This document shows, in pieces, positions 36,652-45,285 of a DNA stretch of 45,285 bases (the stretch's first letter is position 1; each line of letters begins with the position of its first letter). The translations under genes were made by a program, and so were the position numbers. The stretch is from Alteromonas halophila (GTDB taxonomy: Bacteria; Pseudomonadota; Gammaproteobacteria; Enterobacterales; Alteromonadaceae): NCBI RefSeq assembly GCF_014651815.1, contig NZ_BMXP01000015.1, positions 1 through 45,285 of the forward strand, written 5' to 3'. A model generated the notes under the pieces. It saw only the letters and a list, made by a program, of their open reading frames with translations. It did not search any database and had not been told where the DNA came from.

Positions 36652-39141
36652 TTGAAACTACGTGGTAAAAAAAACAGTGATTTTAGGGTTATGGCGCGAT
36701 TAACAGGGATCCAGCGGCTTCTGGAAGCAGGCATGATTATCGCCTGCGTATTTGCATTTTTCCTGCTGCTGGCATTAGCTTCTTTCAATTCTGGTGATCC
36801 TGGCTGGAGCCAGGCTGGCTTGCAACTGGATGTACACAACTGGGTAGGGGCCAGTGGTGCCTGGGTGGCCGATCTGTTGCTTTTTAGCTTCGGTTATCTT
36901 GCCTATACGTTACCGTTTGTCAGTGCGTTTCTGGGCTGGTTTCTGTTTCAGCACATTAAAACTCTGGAAGAATTTGATTATCTGACTATTGGCCTGCGTA
37001 TTATTGGTGGATTACTGATGGCACTGGGTGCGACCGGAATTGCCAGTGTCAATTTCAACGATATCTATAATTTCTCGGCAGGCGGCTTTGTAGGCGATGT
37101 GATCAGTTCAGCGCTTATTCCCTACTTCAACATCGCGGGTACCATTTTAGTGCTGCTGTGTTTCTTCTGTACCGGCTTTACGTTAATGACAGGTATTTCC
37201 TGGCTGGCGATTATTGATGCAATAGGGGATATGACATTATGGAGCGGGCGTAAAGTAATGCGGCTGCCCCAGCAGTTACTGGATATTGATATGCCAAGGC
37301 TGGCTAAACCTAAACAGGATGAAGTTCAGCCGTCATCAGATGAACTGGATATTACCAGTATGCGCGCAGAGCCTGCAGCAGATGATACTGGCTCATCAGC
37401 CAGGCCGGAGCCTGGAACGCCACGTGACACCCACAGCCAGCCACAACGCAGTGAGCCGACATTTTCTATTCCGGATGATGTGTTTGTGGACGAGGACGAG
37501 CCACCATTTTACACCGATAACGCGCCCGGGAACGCAGATTCAGGCCCGTCTCAGGCTACACCGCCGCCAGCGCCTGAGCCTGCACCGCGTAAGGCAACAA
37601 AAGTTGCACCTTCATCAGCAGGGCAGGGGAGTACCAATGAAGCGGTTGGACCTATGCCGTCGGTGGATCTTCTGGAACGTCCCGATCGACATGAGAATCC
37701 CATCACTCAGGAAGAGCTCGATGCAGTATCTCGTCTGGTAGAAGATAAACTGGCAGACTTTAATATTGAAGCGACGGTTGTGGGAGTTTACCCGGGGCCG
37801 GTTATTACGCGGTTCGAGCTTGATTTAGCGCCGGGCGTCAAAGTCAGCAAAATTACCGGCCTGTCTAAAGATTTGGCGCGGGCCATGTCAGCCATTTCTG
37901 TACGTGTAGTGGAAGTTATCCCAGGTAAGTCTGTCATCGGGCTGGAGCTTCCCAACAAGAAGCGTGAAATGGTGCGCTTAAGCGAAGTGATAGCCTGCGA
38001 TACATTTCAGTCTAATGACTCTGCACTTACTATGGTACTTGGCGCCGATATTTCCGGTAAGCCTGTGGTGGTTGATCTGGCCAAAATGCCGCACCTGCTT
38101 GTAGCGGGTACTACCGGCTCTGGTAAGTCAGTAGGGGTCAATGTCATGATCCTAAGCCTGCTGTACAAAAGCACGCCGGAAGATGTGCGTATGATCATGA
38201 TTGATCCCAAGATGCTGGAACTGTCTGTGTATGAAGGGATCCCTCACCTGCTTGCTGAAGTGGTAACCGACATGAAGGAAGCAGCGAATGCCCTGCGCTG
38301 GTGTGTGGGCGAAATGGAGCGTCGTTACCGGCTGATGAGCGCGCTGGGCGTACGAAACCTTAAAGGCTATAACGCCAAAGTGACGCAAGCCATAAAAGAT
38401 GGTGAGCCAATTAAAGATCCGCTTTGGAAGTCCGAGGAAAGCATGGAAACCGAGGCGCCAGATCTTGAGAAGCTGCCCAGTATTGTTGTGGTGGTCGATG
38501 AATTCGCCGACATGATGATGATTGTGGGCAAAAAGGTTGAGGAGCTGATTGCGCGGATAGCCCAAAAAGCGCGGGCGGCAGGTATTCATCTGGTTCTGGC
38601 CACTCAGCGCCCGTCAGTAGATGTGATTACAGGCCTCATCAAAGCCAATATACCCACGCGTATTGGCTTTCAGGTATCCAGTAAAGTGGATTCGCGTACC
38701 ATTTTAGACCAGCAGGGTGCAGAAGCACTGCTGGGTATGGGGGATATGCTGTATCTGCCGCCTGGTAGCCCGGTTCCAACCCGTGTTCACGGCGCCTTTG
38801 TCGATGATCATGAGGTGCATGCAGTAGTGGCTGACTGGAAGAAACGTGGTGAGCCTGAATATATCGATGAGATATTAAACGGTGAGGCCTCCTCTGAGGT
38901 ACTGTTGCCGGGTGAACAGGCCGAAGACGGCGATCAGGAGCTGGATACCTTTTACGACGAAGCCGTGGCATTTGTCACAGAAAGCCGGCGGGCCAGCGTA
39001 TCCAGCGTGCAGCGTAAATTCAGAATTGGTTACAATCGGGCCGCACGTCTGGTGGAACAAATGGAGACCAGTGGCGTCGTAAGTTCACCGGGACACAATG
39101 GCAGCCGGGAAGTGCTGGCACCGCCACCACCAAAAGGGTAA
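36652..39141 (+). CDS. ftsK: DNA translocase FtsK
   Basis: This 829-aa septal DNA pump helps chromosome dimer resolution and cell division. Four membrane helices occupy about residues 20-195, and a short proline-rich linker follows (about 225-330). The motor domain carries Walker [10 protein letters not shown] and Walker [11 protein letters not shown]. The C-terminal winged-helix gamma domain ([24 protein letters not shown]) reads KOPS and activates XerD. The linker is much shorter than in E. coli FtsK (1329 aa). The start is uncertain: TTG at 36652 opens the frame and an ATG at 36691 gives [14 protein letters not shown]; both lack an ideal ribosome-binding site. Confidence 0.95.
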   Translation: MKLRGKKNSDFRVMARLTGIQRLLEAGMIIACVFAFFLLLALASFNSGDPGWSQAGLQLDVHNWVGASGAWVADLLLFSFGYLAYTLPFVSAFLGWFLFQHIKTLEEFDYLTIGLRIIGGLLMALGATGIASVNFNDIYNFSAGGFVGDVISSALIPYFNIAGTILVLLCFFCTGFTLMTGISWLAIIDAIGDMTLWSGRKVMRLPQQLLDIDMPRLAKPKQDEVQPSSDELDITSMRAEPAADDTGSSARPEPGTPRDTHSQPQRSEPTFSIPDDVFVDEDEPPFYTDNAPGNADSGPSQATPPPAPEPAPRKATKVAPSSAGQGSTNEAVGPMPSVDLLERPDRHENPITQEELDAVSRLVEDKLADFNIEATVVGVYPGPVITRFELDLAPGVKVSKITGLSKDLARAMSAISVRVVEVIPGKSVIGLELPNKKREMVRLSEVIACDTFQSNDSALTMVLGADISGKPVVVDLAKMPHLLVAGTTGSGKSVGVNVMILSLLYKSTPEDVRMIMIDPKMLELSVYEGIPHLLAEVVTDMKEAANALRWCVGEMERRYRLMSALGVRNLKGYNAKVTQAIKDGEPIKDPLWKSEESMETEAPDLEKLPSIVVVVDEFADMMMIVGKKVEELIARIAQKARAAGIHLVLATQRPSVDVITGLIKANIPTRIGFQVSSKVDSRTILDQQGAEALLGMGDMLYLPPGSPVPTRVHGAFVDDHEVHAVVADWKKRGEPEYIDEILNGEASSEVLLPGEQAEDGDQELDTFYDEAVAFVTESRRASVSSVQRKFRIGYNRAARLVEQMETSGVVSSPGHNGSREVLAPPPPKG

Positions 39142-39143
39142 AA

Positions 39144-39773
39144 ATGATGATAAAGAAAATTACCACGCTGGGTGCAATGATGTTACTAAGCCTGTCAGTG
39201 TGGGCTGGCGACGATACGATTAGTGCCCGTAGCGCGCTAAAACAAAAGCTGCATGAGATGCAGCAGTACCGCGCTGACTTTGAACAAACCGTAACGGATA
39301 ATGAAGGCGCACTGATTAGCGAAGCGTCAGGTTCGCTGGTTATGGCACGCCCGGACAAACTGCGCTGGCATACCAAAACGCCAGATGAAACTTTGCTAAT
39401 TGCCGACGGGGAATCAGTGTTTAACGTCGACAGCTTTGTGGAACAGGTGACTATCATCGATCAGGCCCAGGCTGTGCGTCACAACCCGGTTATTTTGCTT
39501 ACCACGCAATCGGCTGAGGTCTGGAATGATTTCAATATTGCCTATGCTGACTCGCAGCAGGACTTTGTGATTAACCCCGTACAAGCTGACGGGCAGGTGC
39601 AGTCCTTGTCGCTGTTTTTTGACGATAATGTGCTTACCTCGCTGACCATGACTGATGCGCAGTTACAGACCAATAAGCTGACATTCAGTGCTATTGACAC
39701 CGATTTTAATCCGGATGCATCGCTGTTTGAGGTGGATGCACCAGACAGCTATGTGATTGACGATCAGCGTTGA
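39144..39773 (+). CDS. lolA: Outer membrane lipoprotein carrier protein LolA
   Basis: This 209-aa periplasmic chaperone takes lipoproteins from LolCDE to LolB. A signal peptide ends at SVWA before [17 protein letters not shown] and [21 protein letters not shown] are LolA signatures, with the conserved Arg in the latter. The gene starts 2 nt after ftsK, and its stop overlaps the rarA start. The order ftsK-lolA-rarA is conserved in gammaproteobacteria. Confidence 0.95.
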   Translation: MMIKKITTLGAMMLLSLSVWAGDDTISARSALKQKLHEMQQYRADFEQTVTDNEGALISEASGSLVMARPDKLRWHTKTPDETLLIADGESVFNVDSFVEQVTIIDQAQAVRHNPVILLTTQSAEVWNDFNIAYADSQQDFVINPVQADGQVQSLSLFFDDNVLTSLTMTDAQLQTNKLTFSAIDTDFNPDASLFEVDAPDSYVIDDQR

Positions 39774-41085
39774 TGGATACCGCTACACCCGATCCGTTTG
39801 CACCGCTGGCAGCGCGCATGCGGCCAGCGACTATCGAAGATTACGCCGGTCAGACTCATCTGCTGGGTGATGACAAGCCACTGGCAAAAATGCTTAAGGC
39901 CGGCCACTGCCATTCTATGGTGTTATGGGGGCCGCCGGGTACCGGTAAAACGACGCTGGCTGAATTGATTGCGCGTTATACCAATGCCAATGTTATCCGC
40001 CTCTCTGCGGTCACCTCTGGGGTAAAAGAGGTACGTCAGGCCATGGAGAAGGCTCAGCAGGACGCGCAGTATCAGCAACGCACCTTATTATTTATTGACG
40101 AGGTACATCGTTTCAATAAAAGTCAGCAGGACGCATTTTTACCGTTTGTCGAATCAGGAACGGTAACGTTTGTGGGGGCCACTACCGAGAATCCGTCTTT
40201 TGAGCTGAACAACGCACTGTTATCACGGGTGCGTGTTTACGTGCTCAAGCCGCTTGAAAATGACTCACTCAATAATCTTCTGGACAAAGCGCTTAGCGAC
40301 AACGAACGGGGACTGGGAGAGCGAGGGCTGACGCTTGCCAGCGATGCCCGTGATGCACTGATAGGTCTGTGCAGTGGCGATGCGCGACGGTTACTGACGT
40401 ATCTGGAGCTGGCCGCTGACTTCACGGAAGCCAGCGAAATCAGCCTGGGAGATATTGAACAGGCTGTAGGCGAGAAAGTTGCAAGCTACGATAATAAAGG
40501 CGACACCTTTTACGATCTTATTTCCGCCTTTCACAAATCCGTACGTGGATCAGATCCTGATGCAGCGCTGTACTGGTACGCCCGTATTTTAGATGGCGGC
40601 GGCGATGCGCTGTACGTGGGCCGGCGTCTGCTTGCAATAGCCTCAGAAGATATTGGTAATGCCGATCCTAAAGCATTGCAGTTATGCGTAGCCGCGTGGG
40701 ATACCTTTCATCGCGTAGGACCGGCGGAAGGTGAACGCGCCATTGCACAGGCGACGGTATACTGTGCACTGACCGCCAAAAGCAATGCCGTGTACCGCGC
40801 CTTTAGTGACGCAAAAGCGCTGGCACGTAAAACTGCTGATGCCCCGGTGCCGATGCATTTACGCAATGCCCCTACCAAACTGATGAAGTCGATGGGGCAT
40901 GGTGAGGGCTACCGGTATGCCCATGACGAGCCCAATGCCTTTGCTGCCGGCGAAGTGTACCTGCCAGAATCACTGGCTGGCACACGGTTGTATACACCCA
41001 GTGAGCGGGGTATGGAAAAGTCGGTGAAGGCCAAACGGGCCTATCTGGATGACTTAAATGCCAGAAGTAACAGGAAACGCTATAA

Positions 41086-41089
<4 letters not shown>
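39773..41089 (+). CDS. rarA: Replication-associated recombination protein A (RarA/MgsA)
   Basis: This 438-aa AAA+ ATPase acts at stalled replication forks and interacts with SSB. Walker A is GPPGTGKTT, Walker B is [10 protein letters not shown], and sensor 1 is [10 protein letters not shown]. The C-terminal tetramerisation part includes [26 protein letters not shown]. The ATG at 39773 shares its A with the lolA TGA stop. A TTG one codon earlier is in frame but less likely. The stop overlaps crcB by 4 nt. Confidence 0.96.
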
Positions 41090-42769
<1,680 letters not shown>

Positions 42770-42771
42770 AT

Positions 42772-43116
42772 TTAAAGGCATTTCGCGGGTTTGGGTAAAC
42801 CCGCGAGCTTGGTGGCCTGTTTGGCCGGACCTTTTGGAAACAGCCGCTGTAAATAGCGGCTGTTGCCTTTTTCGGGCCCGTACTGCTGAGCCATGGCTTT
42901 AACCAGTGCCCGTATCGCAGGACTGGTATCATAGTCTAAGTAAAAGGCCCGAACAAAGCGTACTACCTCCCAGTGTGCATCAGTGAGCGTAATGTTTTCC
43001 TGTTCGGCTAGTACCGGCACCATCGATTCATCCCACTGCTCAAAATCCAGCAGGTAGCCACCTTTGTCGGTGGGGATCTGGCTGCCGTTATGCTCAAGGT
43101 AGTAATGTTCACTCAT
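42772..43116 (-). CDS. tusE: Sulfurtransferase TusE (DsrC-like)
   Basis: This 114-aa last carrier of the Tus sulfur relay passes persulfide sulfur to MnmA for 2-thiouridine at tRNA wobble positions. The conserved C-terminal cysteine is the penultimate residue in [23 protein letters not shown] and [15 protein letters not shown] are family blocks. The open frame reaches 43320 but overlaps tusB and lacks homology there, so the ATG at 43116 is the start, overlapping the tusB stop by 4 nt. Its 3' half also contains the serS terminator-like hairpin on the opposite strand. Confidence 0.93.
   Translation of the reverse strand: MSEHYYLEHNGSQIPTDKGGYLLDFEQWDESMVPVLAEQENITLTDAHWEVVRFVRAFYLDYDTSPAIRALVKAMAQQYGPEKGNSRYLQRLFPKGPAKQATKLAGLPKPAKCL
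42839..42872 (+). terminator. serS terminator embedded in the tusE coding sequence
   Basis: AACAGCCGCT (42839-42848) pairs with AGCGGCTGTT (42855-42864) around a 6-nt loop, then GCCTTTTTC follows on the plus strand. A second perfect hairpin, CGCGGGTTT/AAACCCGCG, lies at 42784-42805. Both are inside tusE, because serS and tusE converge with a 2-nt gap. Confidence 0.6.
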
Positions 43117-43379
43117 GTTAATTTTACCCAGGGGCTGTAGGAGAGACCATGGCTTATCCAGTCGGCCATACTCCAGTGATGTTTGTCTGTGATACCGATA
43201 CCCCGCACCGTCGCATCTTCTCTTAACAGTCTGACAGACAGTGTCGGAAAGTTCTGACAAAGTGAGTCGTACTGATACACAGCATTTTGTGTCAGTAAAA
43301 CTGGTGTAGCTGGTGCGCACTTTTTTAGCAGTTCCGCGCTGGCTGCCGACAATGTACTGGACGTTAAGTAAACCAGCAT
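43113..43379 (-). CDS. tusB: Sulfur relay protein TusB (DsrH-like)
   Basis: This 88-aa subunit of the TusBCD heterohexamer takes sulfur from TusA and passes it to TusE. The start [11 protein letters not shown] and the LLTQNAVYQ segment fit the DsrH fold. It overlaps tusC by 1 nt and tusE by 4 nt, in the usual D-C-B-E order. The protein is short and poorly conserved, so context carries most of the identification. Confidence 0.86.
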   Translation of the reverse strand: MLVYLTSSTLSAASAELLKKCAPATPVLLTQNAVYQYDSLCQNFPTLSVRLLREDATVRGIGITDKHHWSMADWISHGLSYSPWVKLT

Positions 43380-43729
43380 CAGAACCTCACAACCATTGAT
43401 GCAGCTTCAAGCAAGCCTGCTTTTTCTGCCTCTGTGAGTGGCGTGACGAACGCGGGGAGCACAGCACTATCCATACGCGTAACCACACTGCTTTTACAGG
43501 CATAAATCTCTTCCACATCAAAAAGCGGTAACGATTTAATTCGTTTCCCCACATTTTTAATGCCTTTGGGCGGTGCCTGCTCAGGCGTTAGCTGCCATAC
43601 GCCATCGCCCTCGAACAGGACAACAATGTCATGGCCGAAATTGACACCCGCCACTGCAAAATCCAGTGCGTCCTGCGCGTCGCCTGAGCCATAGGGGGGC
43701 GTAGTAAGAATGACCAGAATACGTTTCAT
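43379..43729 (-). CDS. tusC: Sulfur relay protein TusC (DsrF-like)
   Basis: This 116-aa subunit is the structural partner of TusD and TusB. It has the DsrE-like fold with [22 protein letters not shown] at the start and [13 protein letters not shown] near residue 75. No catalytic persulfide cysteine is required in this subunit. It is translationally coupled to tusD (1-nt overlap) and to tusB. Confidence 0.9.
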   Translation of the reverse strand: MKRILVILTTPPYGSGDAQDALDFAVAGVNFGHDIVVLFEGDGVWQLTPEQAPPKGIKNVGKRIKSLPLFDVEEIYACKSSVVTRMDSAVLPAFVTPLTEAEKAGLLEAASMVVRF

Positions 43730-44118
43730 CAGAACTGTACCAGCTGATCACACTCATGCAGTGCAGTAAAAAATTCACCCAGCCCGGCCTGTTCAAACGG
43801 TGCAGTCATATTAGCCGCGTTTATTTCATGTTCCTGTGCATTGTGAACATCACAGACACCACGCTTTAGCGCGGCTGTGATGCAGACCAGCAAGCGCACG
43901 CCGAAAGATTCATGTAGCGATCGCCAGGCATCAGGCATTGCTATCTCATCGCCCGGCGGACGTATAAAACTGTTGGCGTGATAAACACCCTGTTGATAAA
44001 AAAACACATGATTGACCACATTTCCCTGAGCAATAGCCTGTTCTATAAAAGTCAGGGCTGACGCGCCAGCGCTGCTGTCGTAGGGCGGGGTGGTGATAAG
44101 GACGGAAAAATTGCTCAT
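43729..44118 (-). CDS. tusD: Sulfurtransferase TusD (DsrE-like)
   Basis: This 129-aa active subunit of the TusBCD complex carries the persulfide on Cys in RLLVCITAALKRGV near residue 81. TTPPYDSSAGASALTFIEQAI at the start is the DsrE signature. In-frame codons extend to 44130, but MSNFSVLI at 44118 matches the family start. It is first of the tusDCBE genes, directly after the yccA terminator. Confidence 0.92.
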   Translation of the reverse strand: MSNFSVLITTPPYDSSAGASALTFIEQAIAQGNVVNHVFFYQQGVYHANSFIRPPGDEIAMPDAWRSLHESFGVRLLVCITAALKRGVCDVHNAQEHEINAANMTAPFEQAGLGEFFTALHECDQLVQF

Positions 44119-44123
44119 AAACA

Positions 44124-44149
44124 AAAACACCCCGAATCCGGGGTGTTTT
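44124..44149 (-). terminator. Terminator between yccA and tusD
   Basis: An 11-bp stem, AAAACACCCCG/CGGGGTGTTTT, closes a 4-nt loop and is followed on the minus strand by a short T-run. It ends 18 nt past the yccA stop and sits right at the start of tusD, so the tus promoter may lie inside yccA or tusDCBE may depend on readthrough. Confidence 0.8.
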
Positions 44150-44167
44150 CCTCAAAATTTGCTGCGA

Positions 44168-44836
44168 TCAGTCGTCGCCGCCAAACGCACCTAACAGGTG
44201 CAGCATCGCCGTGAACAGGTTGTACAGGTTAAGGTACATAGACACGGTCGCCCGGATATAGTTGGTCTCTCCGCCATGGATAATACGGCTGGTATCAAAC
44301 AGGATAAACCCTGACATGATAAAGACAATCGCTGCACTGATAGCCAGACTAACTGCAGGTACGGCAAAGAATATATTTGCAATCGCCGCAATCAGAACGA
44401 CAACCAGACCAACTACCAGAAAGCCACCCATAAAGGAGAAATCTTTCTTAGTGGTCAGGGCATACCCTGACAGGGCAAAAAATACCAGTGCTGTTGCACC
44501 CAGCGCTTCCATAATAAGCCCAGGCCCGGCGACGCCAAGATAAAAGTTAAGCGTGTAGCCCAATGACGCGCCCAGAAGTCCGGTAAATGCAAAGACCCAG
44601 TATATACCAGACGACGACTCCGCTTTTTTGTGAATGACAAATAACGTTACAAAGGCGCCAATTGTCATCAGCAGTGACATAATGGGTGAAATACCCACTG
44701 CCATAGCAACCCCTGCACACACGGCACTAAATGCTAAAGTCATCGCCAATAGCATGTACGTGTTGCGCAGAACCTTATTGGTTTGCAACACCGACGATTG
44801 TGATGATGCATTTGAATACACCGAACGTTGATCCAT
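44168..44836 (-). CDS. yccA: Bax inhibitor-1 family membrane protein, YccA-like
   Basis: This 222-aa inner membrane protein is predicted to have seven transmembrane helices after a hydrophilic N-terminus of about 25 residues. In E. coli YccA is a substrate and modulator of the FtsH protease. The C-terminal DTSRIIHGGETNYIRATVSMYLNLYNLF is the BI-1 signature with the conserved acidic residues. A GGAGG ribosome-binding site precedes the ATG. It lies next to tusDCBE, as in E. coli and related genomes. Confidence 0.92.
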   Translation of the reverse strand: MDQRSVYSNASSQSSVLQTNKVLRNTYMLLAMTLAFSAVCAGVAMAVGISPIMSLLMTIGAFVTLFVIHKKAESSSGIYWVFAFTGLLGASLGYTLNFYLGVAGPGLIMEALGATALVFFALSGYALTTKKDFSFMGGFLVVGLVVVLIAAIANIFFAVPAVSLAISAAIVFIMSGFILFDTSRIIHGGETNYIRATVSMYLNLYNLFTAMLHLLGAFGGDD

Positions 44837-44894
44837 TGTTTCCTCCAGCAGGACTTAAGTTGTTGACCACGATGGTAAACTAAAACTTAGAGAC

Positions 44895-44923
44895 TTTGTA
44901 TGGCTTTTGGTTCCGTTTTTCAA
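44895..44923 (-). promoter_or_regulatory. Candidate yccA promoter
   Basis: On the minus strand TTGAAA (44923-44918) and TACAAA (44900-44895) are 17 bp apart, about 60 bp upstream of the yccA ATG. Both hexamers are acceptable but not ideal matches to the sigma-70 consensus. Confidence 0.45.
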
Positions 44924-45034
44924 GCTTGATAAGTAAAAATGTACATCACCGCAGCCTGTTGGTGTATACGGCCGTGATTAACGCTTAGATTTGATTAAAT
45001 ACGCATCAGTTAAACCATTTCTGAGATTTAATGC

Positions 45035-45062
45035 TTTACAGCCATCAAAATTTCATTAAGAT
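45035..45062 (+). promoter_or_regulatory. Promoter of tRNA-Ser
   Basis: TTTACA (45035-45040) and TAAGAT (45057-45062) are 16 bp apart, and the tRNA begins 14 bp after the -10. The spacing fits a short 5' leader. Confidence 0.6.
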
Positions 45063-45076
45063 ACGCACCACTCAAC

Positions 45077-45167
45077 GGAGAGTTGGCAGAGTCCGGTTGA
45101 ATGCACCTGACTTGAAATCAGGCGAAGGGTCAAACCTTCCGGGGGTTCGAATCCCTCACTCTCCGCC
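45077..45167 (+). tRNA. tRNA-Ser (anticodon UGA)
   Basis: This 91-nt serine tRNA starts GGAGAGT and ends with an encoded CCA. The anticodon stem CCTGA/TCAGG holds loop CTTGAAA with anticodon TGA. The T arm is GGGGGTTCGAATCCCTC, and the long variable arm (GGCGAAGGGTCAAACCTTCC region) is typical of serine tRNAs. It reads UCA and, by wobble, other UCN codons. A strong terminator follows. Confidence 0.96.
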
Positions 45168-45180
45168 ATATTCAAACAAA

Positions 45181-45209
45181 AACGCCCCGCACCAGCGGGG
45201 CGTTTTTGT
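45181..45209 (+). terminator. Terminator after tRNA-Ser
   Basis: AACGCCCCGC pairs with GCGGGGCGTT around ACCA and is followed by more T residues (TTTG). It lies 14 nt past the tRNA. The 76 bases after it to the window end show no gene. Confidence 0.9.
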
Positions 45210-45285
45210 TTGTGCGTGTGAGTGCGGACTTGGTTCGGATCCCTGGGGTTCGACAACCGGGCAGGAAAGCCCGGGTGCACAGCCG

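Noticed and set aside
43117..43320. Upstream extension of the tusE frame
   Set aside because: It overlaps tusB entirely and has no TusE similarity.
45056..45280. 74-aa frame on the minus strand at the right end
   Set aside because: It covers the tRNA-Ser gene and its terminator; such frames are a known annotation artefact.

Overview
The window looks like chromosome of a marine gammaproteobacterium of the Alteromonadales, probably close to Alteromonas or Salinimonas. This rests on gene content, protein similarity recalled by eye and gammaproteobacterial gene order. From about 6.4 kb to the right end it is mostly conserved housekeeping blocks. The first 6.4 kb is an AT-rich integrated mobile element that runs off the left edge.

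Region 1-6393 is a mobile island of the GInt type. Four overlapping or nearly abutting genes on the minus strand (ginA, ginB, ginC, ginD) encode three tyrosine-recombinase-fold proteins and a small helix-turn-helix/coiled-coil protein. The operon begins about 120 bp inside a junction that cuts the chromosomal bcp gene after codon 120. Downstream of ginD lies a complete but diverged second bcp. After it come an IS3-type end and the first codons of an IS3-family orfA, cut by the window edge. The island therefore disrupts a peroxiredoxin gene and carries an intact peroxiredoxin of a different cysteine type.

Region 6.4-16 kb: truncated bcp and gcvR on the minus strand, divergent from dapA-bamC-purC (lysine/peptidoglycan precursor synthesis, outer membrane assembly, purine synthesis). 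A more variable stretch follows: an unrecognised periplasmic PDZ protein, a 0.5 kb stretch without a convincing gene, a YqaA-type membrane protein, an App1-type phosphatase, a small Tudor-like DUF2945 protein and an EamA exporter.

Region 16-29.4 kb: nrdA-nrdB-yfaE (aerobic ribonucleotide reductase and its ferredoxin) with candidate NrdR boxes upstream, ubiG divergent from gyrA, then serC-aroA and cmk-rpsA-ihfB, the order known from Escherichia coli. Cmk, NrdAB and PurC all feed nucleotide supply, and RpsA and IhfB follow in the same block.

Region 29.5-45.3 kb: a large PilZ protein with its own promoter, lapA-lapB-pyrF (control of lipopolysaccharide synthesis, and UMP synthesis), a small TonB-C lipoprotein, ald divergent from lrp, then ftsK-lolA-rarA-crcB-serS. 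The convergent minus-strand group is yccA and tusDCBE (sulfur relay for tRNA 2-thiouridine). The window ends with a tRNA-Ser(UGA) gene, its promoter and a strong terminator. The main candidate for something new is the GInt that supplies a replacement for its own target gene.
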